This document shows, one piece after another, positions 25,991 through 40,900 of a stretch of DNA of 64,000 nucleotides. Both the position numbers and the translations under genes were made by a program. Numbering within the stretch: position 1 is the stretch's first letter; every line of letters begins with the position of its first letter. Where the stretch lies: NCBI GenBank assembly GCA_004794655.1, contig SMMW01000585.1:12177501-12241500 (forward strand), given 5' to 3'. Source of the DNA: Marisa cornuarietis. Lineage: Eukaryota > Mollusca > Gastropoda > Architaenioglossa > Ampullariidae. The notes under the pieces were generated by a model. The model searched no databases. It saw only the letters and a list, made by a program, of their open reading frames with translations, and was not told where the DNA came from.

Positions 25991-28900
25991 TCACCTATTT
26001 TCCTTCTTCCACTCATCCAGCTGCTGCCGAATGGCCATCTGCCTCTGCTCGTTAGCTCGTTCTTCTTGCTCCACTTCTCGCTTCACCTTCTGCCATTTCT
26101 GCACCAAGGATGACACACCTTTCTTCTTCAAAGATAGGCCTGCACTTCCCAGCTGGGTCTTCATAACAAAGAACACAGATAAGCAATAAATGTTCTGCCT
26201 ATCACACCCCTCTTTTTCACCACAATCACCGCTGATATCAACTGACAATGATTATGGGTTTTTTGTGGGAGGTAATATGCATTGTTACAATTTGACAAAA
26301 AGATTTATTTATTAAAGAAACAAGAGAGATGAAAGCCATAAAACAGGAGAATCATTTAAGTAAACATGTTTTTATGTTGTTGACTGAGGATTGATCAGAA
26401 CAGCAAGGGCCATATATATCTTATAAATGAAAACATAAAATGAACCTCACAACTGACATTAACAAGACAGCAAGTTTTCAACGCACCTTTTCTTTTTTCT
26501 TCTTTTTGTGTTTCTCTTGCCCTGCACCATCTCCAGTGGCTGACACAGAAGCAGGACTCCCAAACCCTTTAACATTTTCCTCCACGAAAGGAGAATCTGG
26601 TCGCTCGGGTCCAATCCTACTTTTGACACCAGCTGCAGGATCAGCTTGTTCAACAGACACATCATGAGCCTCTGAGTAACTCTGAGGCAATGGATTCTGC
26701 ACCTGGGATGAGGCAAAGACATCAGATGAATCTGAACTAGGAGGCACATGCAAATCGACATGTCCTCCAGAAGCTCCTGAGGACAATACAGAGGCTGTGC
26801 CATGGAATCTCAGCTGGGGTGGCTTAGAGATCACTGACTGGTCCCCCTTTACCTCCGTGACATTTTCAACTCGCATGGATGCCTCGTCTTTGGTCGGTTC
26901 CTCTGATTTCATCTCACTTCCATTCTGCATGCTGGCATCTTCACTGGCTTGGTCTTGACAGAGGCTGCTGTCACTGGAAGATTCATCTCTGCAGATATAG
27001 TGGTCTTCTATGACGCTTGCCTCTTCTGGTGGAAGAGGAGGAGGTGGGGGTGGTGGAAGGCCAAACAGGAGTTCTGTCCCGGGAGGCAGAGGTTCTCCAG
27101 GAAAGAACGACTGCATGAAAGACTGAGATTTACTGCTGAGCTCAGTTAGTCCTGCTGCACTGAATATCTTCATGCTCGAAGTATTGCTCTAGACAGAAAA
27201 ACAATAAAATTAGGGGCAAAGCTTTTATTTGTTACAAAATGAAGATATAAGTTAACCCTCTTGGTTTGAAAGCCCACGATAAGCAATTACAACCACTATG
27301 TTTGCCTACACATTCAAAACAGAGCAACAAGATTTCTCTAGGCAACTGCTTAGCTTAGGCATCTCAAAATCTGCTGGAAACCATGAAACTTAGTTCAAAG
27401 ATGCTAATGAAGTAACAAATCTTATTTCTTTCATGAATTTGTCAAGAAAATGGGCTGCTGACTTCACTTATTTTAATTTCCCCAAATCAATCTATTTAAC
27501 AAATCCCTAAATAATGGTGTTTGCTGTTCTATACTTATGGATTAAAGCTACATTCTGAAAAATGGAAGAATATGCCAGATTGGCATGCCCATTACAATTC
27601 TCATAATACAAGGACTGGAAGGCAGATTTCATGTGGTTAGGACATGACCCAAGAGATTGGAAAAAAGCCCTAAGTAAACCCAATGGGTATCAAGGAAAGT
27701 ACATGATGGCAGAAGATGACTAGGCTTTGCCTTCCAGATGTCCCTCAGACATGGTGTGGTATTTACCATCTACAGCTCTTAACACTCTGCCCGTTGACCA
27801 ATCATATCACGACTAGAGAATCCGAAGGAGAAATTTTGTCAGGTGGAGTTACTTAGCCTGTTCGGAAACAAGCACCGTGTCTAGTATAGTATGCTCACTG
27901 ATTTCAGCAAAACAATCATGGTAACAAGATATGCTTGGAGTTTGTGCAACCCCGAATTTAGGTACCCTGAAAGACTTGAAAACGGACAAGTTCATATCTT
28001 TTCCAAGACCGTATCATGACAGACAGAAGTGTCTCTGACGGATAAAACTTTGCAACTGACCACACGGGCAGCTTAGCATGGAGCGTTTGATCAACAACTA
28101 CACCTTTTACATTTGCACCAAAGTAAGCTGAATAATTTAACACAAGTACGTAAAAAATGCAATGAAATAAAGTGTCAAGACAAAAAACAAGCATCTCTCG
28201 ACATGCTTTAAAGTGGTGAATGACAAATATTGCCATGAAACCAAGTGTTTGTTGTTTGTTGGCACTACATGGTTAGGTACATCTATCACATGGATACAAT
28301 TTAACTCTCTTGGTTTGAAAGGCCACGATCGTGGCTTTGCCAGGTATCACGGGCAAGGCGATTTTCATTACTTTTTTATTGCAAAGTTCAACTTTTCTCT
28401 TTTCCAAAAATGTATAGGTTTTTTTGGTCTAATGTTTAACTCAGAGCAGCAATAATTAAAAAACAAACTTCTCCACTGTCGTCTTCGCAGTCTTCAGTTA
28501 TAAGCCAGTCATTGTAATGTTCATTTTTATCTTGAACCAAGAGGGTTAAGACCTAGACAATTGTATGAACATAACTTTTGATAACAGCATTTTGTTGATG
28601 GTGCACTCAGAGACAAGTGGAATGAGATTAATACGATTAAATATGATCACATCAGGTGTGTAAGATCAATATAACTGTCAATCAATATCAGCATAAACTG
28701 TTTTGTCGAGAAAAAATCGCACAGCAGAAACACAAGGTTCACTCGGCACCTAGCCATGTTTTTCTCAGACTGAGCTGTGTACACCACACACCGTTGATGG
28801 GCAGAGCAAAAGGTTAAAGGTTACTACTGGTTAACGGGATCTTTGTCAGTCCCACACCTCCCCCCAAAGCAATCAAACAGCTTCATGGTTAGAGCAACAG

Positions 28901-31900
28901 CATAAACAACCCAAAGGAACACACAATAAGCTGGTTCAATACCCATGTGATGAAGCAGATTTTCCCCAGCTGAGCTAGCTGTGGAATGGGTTCCTGGCTC
29001 TTTAGAGGGTTGGACAAATTATGATGGCAAGGAAGAGGTTTGTTTGTTAGTGTTTAACACCGTGCCAGCAACTATGGCCATATCACGGCAAGGCAAGGAA
29101 GAGGAGATGGCCACAAAAAAAAACCTGCCTCCAAGATAAACATGGGCTCTAACACCTCACTTCCCGCTGACCACAAAGTCCCAAGATCATTTTACCCCTT
29201 ACTCTTGTTTTTCTGGAACCTTTTTTGTTCAATGCAGCCAGACTCTCAACCTTTGATTACTGTACTACAAAAACAGACTGCAGCCAATCAGAATGCTTTG
29301 TTGTTTTACACCATGCCAGCAGCAAAAGCCAATACTGATGATTGTATTACACAAATGCATTAATGCATTTAGTAATGTGCTAAATGTAATAATTTGAAAA
29401 GAATTTGCTGAATGAAGCTTTCAAGAAACTACCAAAACAATAACTTACAGGAACACAGAACACATGCATACACAAAATATTAAGCAAACAACCAACTGGA
29501 CTACAATCATTTACAATGTCCAAGGACTACTTCCTGCTCCTGTACCAGCATACCATAACTAGTAACAAATACCGATTGACACACAGGAAGACATACCTTT
29601 TCTGCTTCATTCTCCCCATCAGACATAGCCACTCCATCCAAGTCTTCTTCCTCCTCAAACCTTGCATGTGCAGACATCTTTAGTCCTGCCCCATCTGAAT
29701 CTGACGCTTTTGGTTTAACAATGGTGTGAGTTTCACTGCCGTCTTCCTGCCCTGTAGCTTGTAGTGCTTCCACAAAAGAAGTCTGGTCAGACCCCAAAGC
29801 TGTTCCAGATGCTGGATCTGGGTAGTCCCACTGCGATTCGCCAGTAGTAGTGTTGGTGTAGAAGTATCTCCTGAAACTCCTGCATGGCAAAACAGCCACA
29901 CAGCAAAAAAAAATCCAGATGAAAAGTCATTCTAGTACAGTGCATTACGTTTAAGCATCAACTCACAAAGATGCCTTGAAAGATGGCGCAGGGAAAGGAA
30001 AAACAAAATATGTCGCACCCTCTTCATCCTCACTGTGATATTAATTCCAAGGAAACCAATTAATGGAGGTCTTTTCCCAACTTTGGGGCATTACGTAATG
30101 GACCAAATTACCAAAATCTTCGTGTTTGTGTATGTTTGTGTGTGTGCATGCGAGATGTTCACATGCACTCATTGTAACGTGCATGTGAACAAATATGGGC
30201 GTAGACCAATTGCATCCAATGAATAAATTTTAAACATTGCTCTTAATTTTTTGTTATCTTTATGTGCACTTAAGTATCATGAAATACTTTAAACTGATAA
30301 AAGCTCCAGCTTTGAAACATGCATTGAAATGCCTCAAAAGATACTACAGCATACTGTATCTAAAAAAAAATCACCTTCTAAATGACAACAGGTGACTAAG
30401 AAAAAGATAAGTCTTCATGAAATCCTAGACGTATTCTTATATGTAGGACAGGTTATCATCTTCTAAAGCAGTCAAACTGGTTTAAACTACAAAATGAAGA
30501 TGTGGCTATAAATGTGAACACAAAGTAGTCATCAACAAGGATTTTTATAGAGGATGTCCTGTTTATACAATATGTACTGATTTGCCAATTTCAGAATATG
30601 GATGGCAAACAGTAGATAATTTTGTAAAACCTCCAAAATATTTATATGATGGTAAAAAAATAGAAATATTTATCATTTATGGACTTTCTTTTCCAAAACA
30701 AACTTTTTTTACTGCAAAATCCAACAATTTCCTATCGCCTAACCTCCTTTAGTATTTAGTTTTCTTTCAAACCTCTAGGTTGCAGCTATTTACAAGCTGG
30801 ACTTGGATGACATATTTCAACATTTTATAAGGGGGCCGGGGATATAACAAAGTTATAAATGCCATTTGTCAGCAAAGACTTGAAATAATGACCCAAAAAG
30901 TGAAGCCTGTTATAATAGGTGCATGGAAAATTTTCTGGAAGCAAGCAAGGCAACGTCATAAACTCAACTCTTGCTTCAAGACTTATAAACCCAAGATAAC
31001 ACAATGTCCAACTGGTAACTACCCCTTCTGTTGACATATTCCTGGAGCTTCTGTTTATCATTACAAGGACTCTATAAACAAACCCCTTGCAGCAAAAGGT
31101 AAAGGATGCTGGTTAGTTGCATGCTTGTGCAAGTGAATTTAATGCAAATGAGCAGATCAATTTAAACAACAACAGCAGACACATTTTTTAAACAGCCTTT
31201 ATTCTTTATTTCAAAGATACATGGTACATGGTCCATCACCTCTGTTCTTTGGAGTGCAGCATGTCAAACAATCTTGTGCAGAGTGCTTCGCTCCTCCTTA
31301 AACTTGAGCCTTAATTTTATCGTATATGATGAAAATGCTTGTATACCCCTTCAAAATAAGCAATGCCTAATCGATCTGAATGGAAGGGGCAAAAAAAACA
31401 ACTCCTTGGGATCATTACCCCTTGTTCTAGGAAAGTACAGTGTGTTCCACTGGTTCCTCCTTAGAACATGGAAGTCTCAATGAAATAGTTTCTAATGATA
31501 TCATCTGAGGGCTGCATGTTATTCTTTGAGGAACTAAGGTTACCAGCTGAAAGACAGCTGCCAAACAATAAAAGGTCAGAAGCTATCCAACTTGACCTTT
31601 AATTGTCGCATCTTCTAGAAAAAACACATGCACACAAAAATGTAGGTGCAATATATAATAATGGCCTGAAAGAAAATTTAGGTTATAAGTCCTGGAAAAG
31701 AATTCATAATTTAAATTATACAGCACACAACTACGCATATTACAAACATCACAAACATATAAGACAACTTCAGCTAAGGACCTGAACATAAAATTATCTT
31801 TCTTTAAAGAAGACAGTTGGTCATCTAAAAATTGGACTGAAATAAATGAGACTGAGGATACTTAGCAAATCAATTTCATGTTTGGTGGCAGCTTCAGCTA

Positions 31901-34900
31901 CACTTTTTCTCCTATGTTGTCAATGCCTACCACAATCCTATCCATAACTTTGAATTTAAAATTACCCTAAACTCAAATTATAGCAGCATACAGCAACTCT
32001 ACAATAAAGGACAGGATAAGAACACATTACTAGATGCTACCTGGAAGCAAAATATAGACTACACTGGAGAATAACTGCTTTATATTAGTCATTTCCTTAG
32101 CACTTTGCAGTATGCTGTGCACCTGGCCTTTATTAAAAAAATATATTCTGATTAATTTAGAAATATCTACTCTGACCCATTAATCTTTAACTACATTCAG
32201 AGGCTACAACAACTTATTTAAAAGGGTGTCAACTCCATTTACTTACAGATCACCTAAGTTAAAAAATAATCTTGATGAAAGACTACCATTGGAAATGTAA
32301 AGAGGAACTTTTTGGGAGGTTGGGGGAGGAAAATATGATGAATCTATAAAAACATCTTAGTTTTAAAAACATTTGTCTATTCATTATATCATTAAAACAT
32401 GTAAGTCCTAATTTGTCATTAATCAAATTTTTTTACATGATAAATAGTACACATAGCAACATTTTCTAATAATGACATTCTTTTTGTTACAGCTATTTGT
32501 TAATTTGTATCCTTTCTGCTATTACTGTTATTATTTGTATCCTAAGCACCCTGAAAATAACATCATATCTTTGTTTCTCTCTAGTATTTTTATTCTTAAA
32601 ATCAATTCCTATGACACAACTATCAAATAATCTGCTGAAGGGGAGATGACATTGTAAATTCTTTTGAGCCGTTATTAGAAGCTTACACTGGAACATACTA
32701 ATGGCTTTTGTAACATACCAGGAAAAGAAATTTCAAGAAATGTTTATTATCCTTTTTCACAAAGTTGTTACACGTAAGGAAGAAAAGAAAACATCTGCAT
32801 TAACTAGTAACTGAACCAAAAAAAAAAGGTGTACATAATAAAAACAGAAGAAAAGTTTAACCTTACAACTCACCACCAGGGTTCCATGATGCTCACACTG
32901 TCCTGACGCAGACTGTCGTGGCAAAACTTGTGAGGAAGCGATGGCTGCAGCAATGTTTTCATGAAGATCTTGATTGTTTTTGCCTACATTATACTTTGTT
33001 CATAGCAAGCACATAAGAAGAGCTGCGCTGTGCACTGCAGCTACCATTGTTTGTTCGTAGTCATCTCAGTCCACACGTTACTATGCTGTCGGAATGATGG
33101 GGGCCAAAGTGGCTAACAGTTATGTATGGACCATTTCTGTGTGCACAGAGAATGTAGGTTCTTCTGATGTTTATCGTGTGTCCCTTTTTTCTTTTTTATT
33201 TTTTAATTCCACGGCTTCTGGGATTATAGTTCATCCTCTGCTTGAAACTTTCCTTCTAGGCTTCCTTAAAGAGTAGCAGAATTTTCATTTTCTTGGGGCT
33301 TTAGCCTTAATTTTTGTGTTTTCTTCTGTAATTTAATCTATGCCAGACGCACTATATAGTCTACAGTATTTAAGCAAAGAGGTAAGTCAACAATACCAGC
33401 ACTGTCACTAAAGCTAGGTGACTCTGGTCCATACATATAAGCTCTAAATCTGGTAATGGTGTGGTGGTGGCAGAGGAGATGACAGCAATGATGTCTGCAG
33501 CAGCAACAGCAGCAGTTGCAGAAGAAGAGAGACAGGTGAGATATGGCGTACCTGTCCCAGTGGCAGGCCCAGCCTGGTGGCACAGCACTGTTCTCATACT
33601 GCTGTAGAGTGGCATTAACCTCTGACACGCGCTGAAAAAAGTATTCACTGTTAAGCCCGCCTTCTTGCCAGTCCTTGAGCCTAGTCTGCAAAAAACGCAT
33701 ATTCCAGAATCTTCATTCTTCGGAGTATAATAATATAGTCATTCTTAACTGACAATCCCCAGAAACAATTTCATTGGTTATTCACAAATGGGGTGACCTT
33801 CTCATTCAATTTTTGTCTTTTATTTTGTTCATAGAAGGTTTACAAGCAGAACAGATGGACGGAAAAGCAGAATGCACACAGCACTGACACATAAAAAGAC
33901 AAAGGTATAAAAAGATGGCTGAGCATACATGTGAGTGCAAGCAGCACACCTATGAAACTGAAAGAATAAAAACTTAAGACAGCATATGAACTTTTTTTTT
34001 CTTTTTTTTTGCTCGGCTAACCTGCAGCTGAACAGCAATGACCTGAAGACGGCTGAGTCCAGTCTCTGTCACACCCAGGAAAGCTAGCTTTGCTAGGGCT
34101 GTGTCTGCTTTCTCTTGGACTTCAGTCTGATGGAAATAAAAAACAGCCTTTCTGAGCAATGATGAATACAATATAGTCTTTTCCTATACTGTTATATGAA
34201 ACATGGAACTTTACTTTTCTTCAAATTTAAATCTGTTTAAAATTAAGAGGCATTCCAGGAAGCAGAGGCTAAATCAGAATCTATCTTGGTCATGATGCTG
34301 CACGTTATAAGTATGCATTATTTTTATAGAATAACCACTAAGCTAGACTCCCTCCTCATTTTAAAGTATTAAAATAAAATGCAAAATAGAAAACAGACAG
34401 CACCAAAAGCATCTTTTCTGACCCCTTTCACAAAGCAGGACATAAATGTCCACTTGCTATCTTTTGTATGAAAGTATTACAAGAGACCTCTAACATTTAT
34501 TTGTAGTGAATACAATATTGCAGTGTTTTGGCTGGAATACACGTCTTAAAACTGAAAGCATAAGGCAACATGGTAATAAAAAAATTAAAATTATGCTAGA
34601 TTTTCAGGAACCTCACCTTGCTGTCTGCAACTTCAGGTGGTTGATTCAGTAAGTCACTGACTGACAGACCTGTTGGTTCTGTACCAACAGCCTCTACTAT
34701 CTGAATGTCATTTGCTTCAGGCATTTTCTCATCCTTATCCAGTTCATCTTCTTCATCTGATTCATCTGTAAGGAGTAGCAGTGCTCATTGAAAATGCATG
34801 AAGGTAAAGACAGCACCTTTACCCTGCCATTTTGGGCACTATCCAGTCACCTGATAAAGGGGAGAGAGCTGCATCTCTGAACAACAGAATTAAAATTTTC

Positions 34901-37900
34901 CCTAGATATTGTTAACTCTTTTTCTACCACATTTTGCCCATGTTTTGGCTTTCCTCATAAATTCTTTCATCCAAATTTCTATCTGAAATGAATATCATTA
35001 ATGAATTATCTGTTTTAACACATTTTTTCTGGCAGACATGGTCTCACATGGTATAACATGAAGAAATTGGTGGAATGACTACAACATGACTAAAAATAAC
35101 AGCTTTTTTCCCCCAATTCAGTTTCACATTAAAAATCATTTCTCCATGGAAAGGCAGCTATAGAGTATGCACTAAAAGGCAATCAAAGTGTAGGATTTTT
35201 CAGCACAAAAGCATGATTAATCAAATTATTCATATTATGTAGAAAAATATGCAAGTGCTGTGACAGCAAAATATTCAAGATGATAATTTCTTTCATTAAT
35301 TGCCCAAACAATGTATGTCAGATCATGAAAATACTTGGAGTTAAACCACTTACAAGCATCATATGCAACAAGTCTGGCTTTCTTCTCTGTTGGCTTTCTA
35401 TTTTCCTCTGCTTCTTCCGATTTGCTATCTTCTGCTTTTCGTTTAGAGCCAACCAAAACAACACAAGAGGCATCCAATGCTGTCTCTGCAACATCTTTGG
35501 AATCTGTGTCTTTTGCTGCTGCTGCCGCTGCTCCTGCTGCTGCTGCTCCTGTTGCAAGATAATCAGTCTGTGGTTCTTGAGGAAGATCACTGGACTCTGG
35601 ATTCTGTGTAACTGAAGGTGACAATGGCAAAGCAGTTGTCTCAGTTTGTGAAGACTCCACTGAATGCTCCAGTTCCAGTTTTTGAAGTTCCGCCTGAAAA
35701 TCACATTTACTTCATGCCATTTCTATCACATTATTAAAGTTATTTACCTTTTGACTAGCTACAAAAGTTGAAAAGGCTGTCATGAGATAACTCTACGGGG
35801 TAGGTAACAATCGACCCACTTAGTGTCCAGAGCGGCTGTTGACAAGCCTGAGGCCCTTTGGCGAGGAAGTAGGGGGCGTATGTTTTGGTATGGACGCGTA
35901 AGTGGCGCGTGGAACAGAAAGCTCTAAGTGATTTCAGCCGCCATGCGTGACCGATGGCTGGCTAAACGTCAACAAAAGTCTTGGGAGAGAGAGACAGATA
36001 CCTCGAAGGCGTGCACCTGTTTGCCGCCAAACCACGTAAGTAGTCAGGGGGGAGGGAGGCTAAGGTACCTGTAACATCAGCCACCCGTAGGCCTGACCAG
36101 TGGTCAGAGAGAGATTTCCTCCTGTCGATTGCTGGCTATACTTGTTGCTGATTGGATGATGAGTGAGTGACCAATGGCATCCCTCGATGTATGTATCTGT
36201 GAGAATGTAGAGAGATAAATAGAGAGACAAGAACACACTCCACTTACTTTTTCGGCAAAAACGTTGGAGTGGACGGAGCAACGGATCACTGGCCGAAGCG
36301 CATTCAGCTTTCTAACGCCAGCTACACTTCTGCCTCGGACCAAGTCTTAGCCACGAGGGCAAGACTCAGGAGGAAAGAAGTTGGGTTAGAGAACCTTGAG
36401 AGAAGGAGGCAAGTAATTGACGACGGACTGTCAAGACTGCCTGATGTCGCCGAGGAAGGAAGGGCTACGTGAGTGTGGGCTCGTTCTACCGGTGTGAGAG
36501 GTAGACGTTCAACGTTAAGGCCGCTAGAAGTCGTCGGTTCTCAAGGACTGAGACCGTCTGTGGTGGTGTTCGTTTGGCGGCCGTACGAGGCATTACAGTC
36601 GTCGAAGAACCCACGTGTGTACCCTCGAGTGGTACAAGGCTCGAATCTGTGTCACCGGAGGAAGCAGTCGTCGCTCTCTGACGGGTGGCAGTTCGAGGGA
36701 GGAAGATGTCGGACCATCAGACATCACGTCGAGGGAAATCGTCAGTGTGTGTGTCGTGACAGTCAGCAGAAGTATTGGACTCACAACAAACCAGCTGTAA
36801 CAGAGCTAAGCTGGTGCGCTTGCGAGTGTGTATGGTATTTGTAAAGAGAGGTAACAGCACTGTAACATCAGAAGTACGCCCTAGCACGGATAATATTGGG
36901 ACCCCCCTGGACGAGTCCATTTGATTGTCTTCATATTTTGAAATGTTTGTAGTGAATAAATCTTTTCTTATTGTTATTGTTGAAATCACACGTCGTTGAG
37001 TATTGTGTTCGGGGAAGAGCAGGGGTGGGGGCTCGTGAGCCAAGTTGTGTAATTGAATGACTATCATCGTGTGATTATCGTGTGTTTTCCCCTGCAGTTA
37101 ATGTTGACGTGGGCGGCTAGGGTTGAGTAACTAGTGTCCATGTGCCCGTCCCCGGGGCCAGTATTCACGATCTGGTTGAGAGACCAGGGATACCGTCACA
37201 AAGGCACAAAGAAAAAAATATTACAGCTAAAATTACAACTCTATAAGTCCCTAGAAAATGGGCCAACCCTGTCAAATTCTTCCAGTTAATAAAACCTTAC
37301 CTTCTTTTTCTCCAGTTTCTTCTCCAGGGCTTTTTCCAAAGCTCTGTCCAGGTCATCGATGTCATCAAAATCCATATCAAAGTCATCATCTTCATCTACT
37401 GTGTTTGGACCAGCGCTAATAGACAGCTTTTCTCCTTCACTGCCAGCAGCTGACTGAGTAAGCTTGGTGTCATCGACACTCTCTCCACTAAGCATGTCCT
37501 GGTCGGCCAAGTACACAAGTTCTGGCTGAGAGAAAGATTCACTTTTTGTAGAACATTTTTCCTGCATATCCATTTTACTTGTTTCCAGAGGAACTGGAAC
37601 AAAACTATCCTTGACCTCTTCCAGTCCAGGAACAAAATGAGATGTTTCATGAGCTGGTACAAAAGCTGATTCCTGGGACTTTACTTTGGCAATATCATCA
37701 TCACCATCAGCAAAAAGTTGGGCCTTTTCTGAAGAAGGTAAAGCAGCAGCTTCATGATAAACAGCAGTCACTATGTGTGTAGCACTGTGGTCAGTTTCCT
37801 CAGCAGACAAACCATGAACATTCAACAATTTCTGAACTGAATTCTCCCCTTCAATGTCATTTCTTTCCCCGTTTGATGCTGCTACTGAGAGCTGAGGGGC

Positions 37901-40900
37901 TAATTCCAGGTCGTCCTTTTCCTCTTTATGAGGACGTGAAGTTTTTTTGTGGTTTGAAGATCTCTGCAGCACAGCTTCTTCTGTGGCTGCCTGTGAAGAT
38001 TCTGTTCTGCCAAGATGACCATTTTCAGAGCTGATCTCTGTGGTTAAGTGTTTAGATTCCTTTTCCTGCCTGTACAAAATGGATTCTAAATGTTACTTTG
38101 TGTTGTAAGGTCATCATAAATAATTGTTCTTTATTTTAATCATGCATTACAAATGATATGATGATACAGTCGGACCTCGCTAAGTCGAACTTCCCTAAGT
38201 CGAAAACCTCCCTATCTCGAATTAATTGTTAGGTCCCGGCCAAATTCCCTTAAGAACAATGTATTTTAGATCTTAACTCGAAGATTTTTTGGCTTCCAAC
38301 CTCCATAAGTGGAATTTTGAGTCATCACCAACCAGACGCAACTATGTCTCAAACTGTTCCAAACTATGTTCCAAACTGTCTCAAGAAAGACACTTTTATC
38401 CCATTTTCCTTTCGCCTTTGTGTAAAAGGTTCGTTGCGTGCTCTGTTGCGCAGTTATTAGTCTATGACTCACACCAATTTCTGCTTTGAAGTTGACCGAT
38501 TCAGGGGAACTGGCCGACACGAGACTTTTCCCACGGCCACTTCAAGTGGGCTGGCCGCGCATCTGGTCAAGATTTATGGCCACTCGCCTTGACCATCCTT
38601 TCAGGCGGTGGCGGTGGTAACTTGACCAGTGGACCGTTGGTGGTTCACACGCAAACTTACTGTGAAAAATACGTTTTCTATACTTTGTCAGTCTCTTATC
38701 GGGACGAGAACTAAATAGAGTTCGTGTTGGTGTGGTTTTTCCAGTGGGGTACGTGCCGCGGAAATGGCGGTACATGCATCGTATAAAACGATAATACTGT
38801 ATAATAAACGGTTATAATACAGTAATTAAGCCGAAAAAACATTGTCTATGATTAACCTGCGCCTATTACACCATTTTCCCTAACTCGAAAACTCCCTAAG
38901 TCGAATTTTTTTTCGGGTCCCTTTGAGTTCGACTTAGCGAGGTCCGACTGTAGTTTTAAAATATGACAAAGTATTTACAGCAGGCAAAAAAGAACAATGA
39001 GACTATTATTCATCAAAACAATGCATAACTACACCGATTAAATTTCCTTATCCAAACTCTTGAACCACTTGTAGCTGCTCAGAAAAACATCCTGGAGACT
39101 GGCTATATGAAGATTTATACTTTCATTATCTGCCATTTTAGCTTATTTCTTCATTAGGCCCTCCCATTTGTTGCCAGTAACCCACTGGGCCCTTGATATA
39201 CTCAACAAGTATCCATACTTGGGTGAATGTTAAGCACATTTCAATGATATGTTTCCAAAATGCTCTCAACTTTGTAACAAGAATTTTTAAAAGCATCACC
39301 AAAATTGTACTAAAATCTGTTTCCACCTTCTTTGCTCACGTCTTTCCTTCAGCACTTTCAACCTGCTATCAGGAATAGCAGCCAATTTCTCTTCATATTC
39401 CTTGTAAAGCAGGAGGTACTGGGTATAATCAGGTGGTATCTCCCATGTCACTTCATTGGTCACTGTATTCCAGTAGTAGTAGTACTGTGTCGTTTCATCC
39501 TGAACCATCTGCCACTGGCTCAAAGGTTCTAAGAAAAAAAATGTTAACACCATCCCTGGTTAATATTCAGTCACTGATATTGGTTCGAACAAAGAACCAC
39601 CTGCATCTTTAGATGAAGAAGTATAATTTATGCACAGACAATTCAAATTTTGCAACATTCAGCCTGAAAGGGGGGGGAGGGGAGAAAAGACATCTCTCTA
39701 ATTCACTAAAACCATTTGCACACCCACAAATTAGCATGATTCAAGTAATTATTTTATTGTTTAAAAATAAATTCACACACCTTCAGGTAGCTCCTCCTCT
39801 TCTTCAAATTTTGCATCTTTCTGAGAGAGTTTTTCTTCTTGCTTTACAAATTCTGACTCTCCTTTGACAAACATAGACTTGTACGCACTGCTTGAAGATT
39901 GCTTGACCTTTTTAAGTTGATCACCTTCTTTATCCACATTTGCATCTGATTTAAGAACATAACCATAGTCACGAGGTCTGTGTTCACCTAAGACCGCACT
40001 GTTCAGATCACTTTGTGCTATCAGCGTCTCCTCTTCCTTGTCACCACTATGTTGTTTAGGTTCTGTTGAAATGGACTCAATTTCCTGGAAGATGAAAAAC
40101 ACCCCAAGATTTTGATCAAAATTTTTAAAAATTTAAAAAGAAGAAAATGCAACAAATATGCTAATAGATATTTCTTGAAAATGAAAACAGAAAAAAATGC
40201 ACAATATATGAGCACTTACTGCCAAAAAACTAGCAACTTCAAAGTCAATATTGCTTCCATCAGTCTTCACCAAATGATCAGATTGTCTTTGTCCTACACC
40301 AGCACGTGACCCTTGCAAGTCACTGATACTTTTTGAAGGTGCCAACTCTGTAACAAAAGAAATATGTAGAATTTTTAAGAAGCTTATCTGCTTGGTTTTG
40401 TGTTTTAATGCTGAATTACATTACATGAAAATAGTAAGCAGATGCCATATCAAAAAATATAAATTATGTGGGCTGGAGATGAGATCTGAACCCAAGATTT
40501 CTACAATATTATGGTCTTGGTGACAAACACTTTACAACCACTGAACTACCCTCATTTAGTTAGCTAGCAAAAACATCAGGAAACAGTAATATCTTTATTG
40601 ACCTTATCTGACAATTACCAATGAAATATGCGTTCTTGTTCTGCTGATGATTTTCTCTATTATTATGTCTACAATGCTATGATTTTCTCAGCATCATCTA
40701 TGTTGGTTAAGGTCAAGACCAGGCAATGAAAATAGAATTCAATCAAGTTCTTTTTTTAAGTTGTAGACATGAGAGTGTCATTTCAATAACCTGTGACAAG
40801 GAAAACAAATAGGATAACAACTGCTGTTTGTAAACTAGACAACAGAATGAACCAATATCTCTCACCTTCTTGTTTGCGCTCCACAGTTTCCTCATCACTT

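Noticed and set aside
27958..28236. Minus-strand 92-aa frame inside the piggyBac-like element, considered as transposase
   Set aside because: No DDD catalytic blocks or Cys-rich C-terminus of piggyBac transposases visible.
38266..38775. Two minus-strand frames inside the MITE
   Set aside because: No transposase motif (no DDE-type blocks or DNA-binding helix pattern); likely chance.
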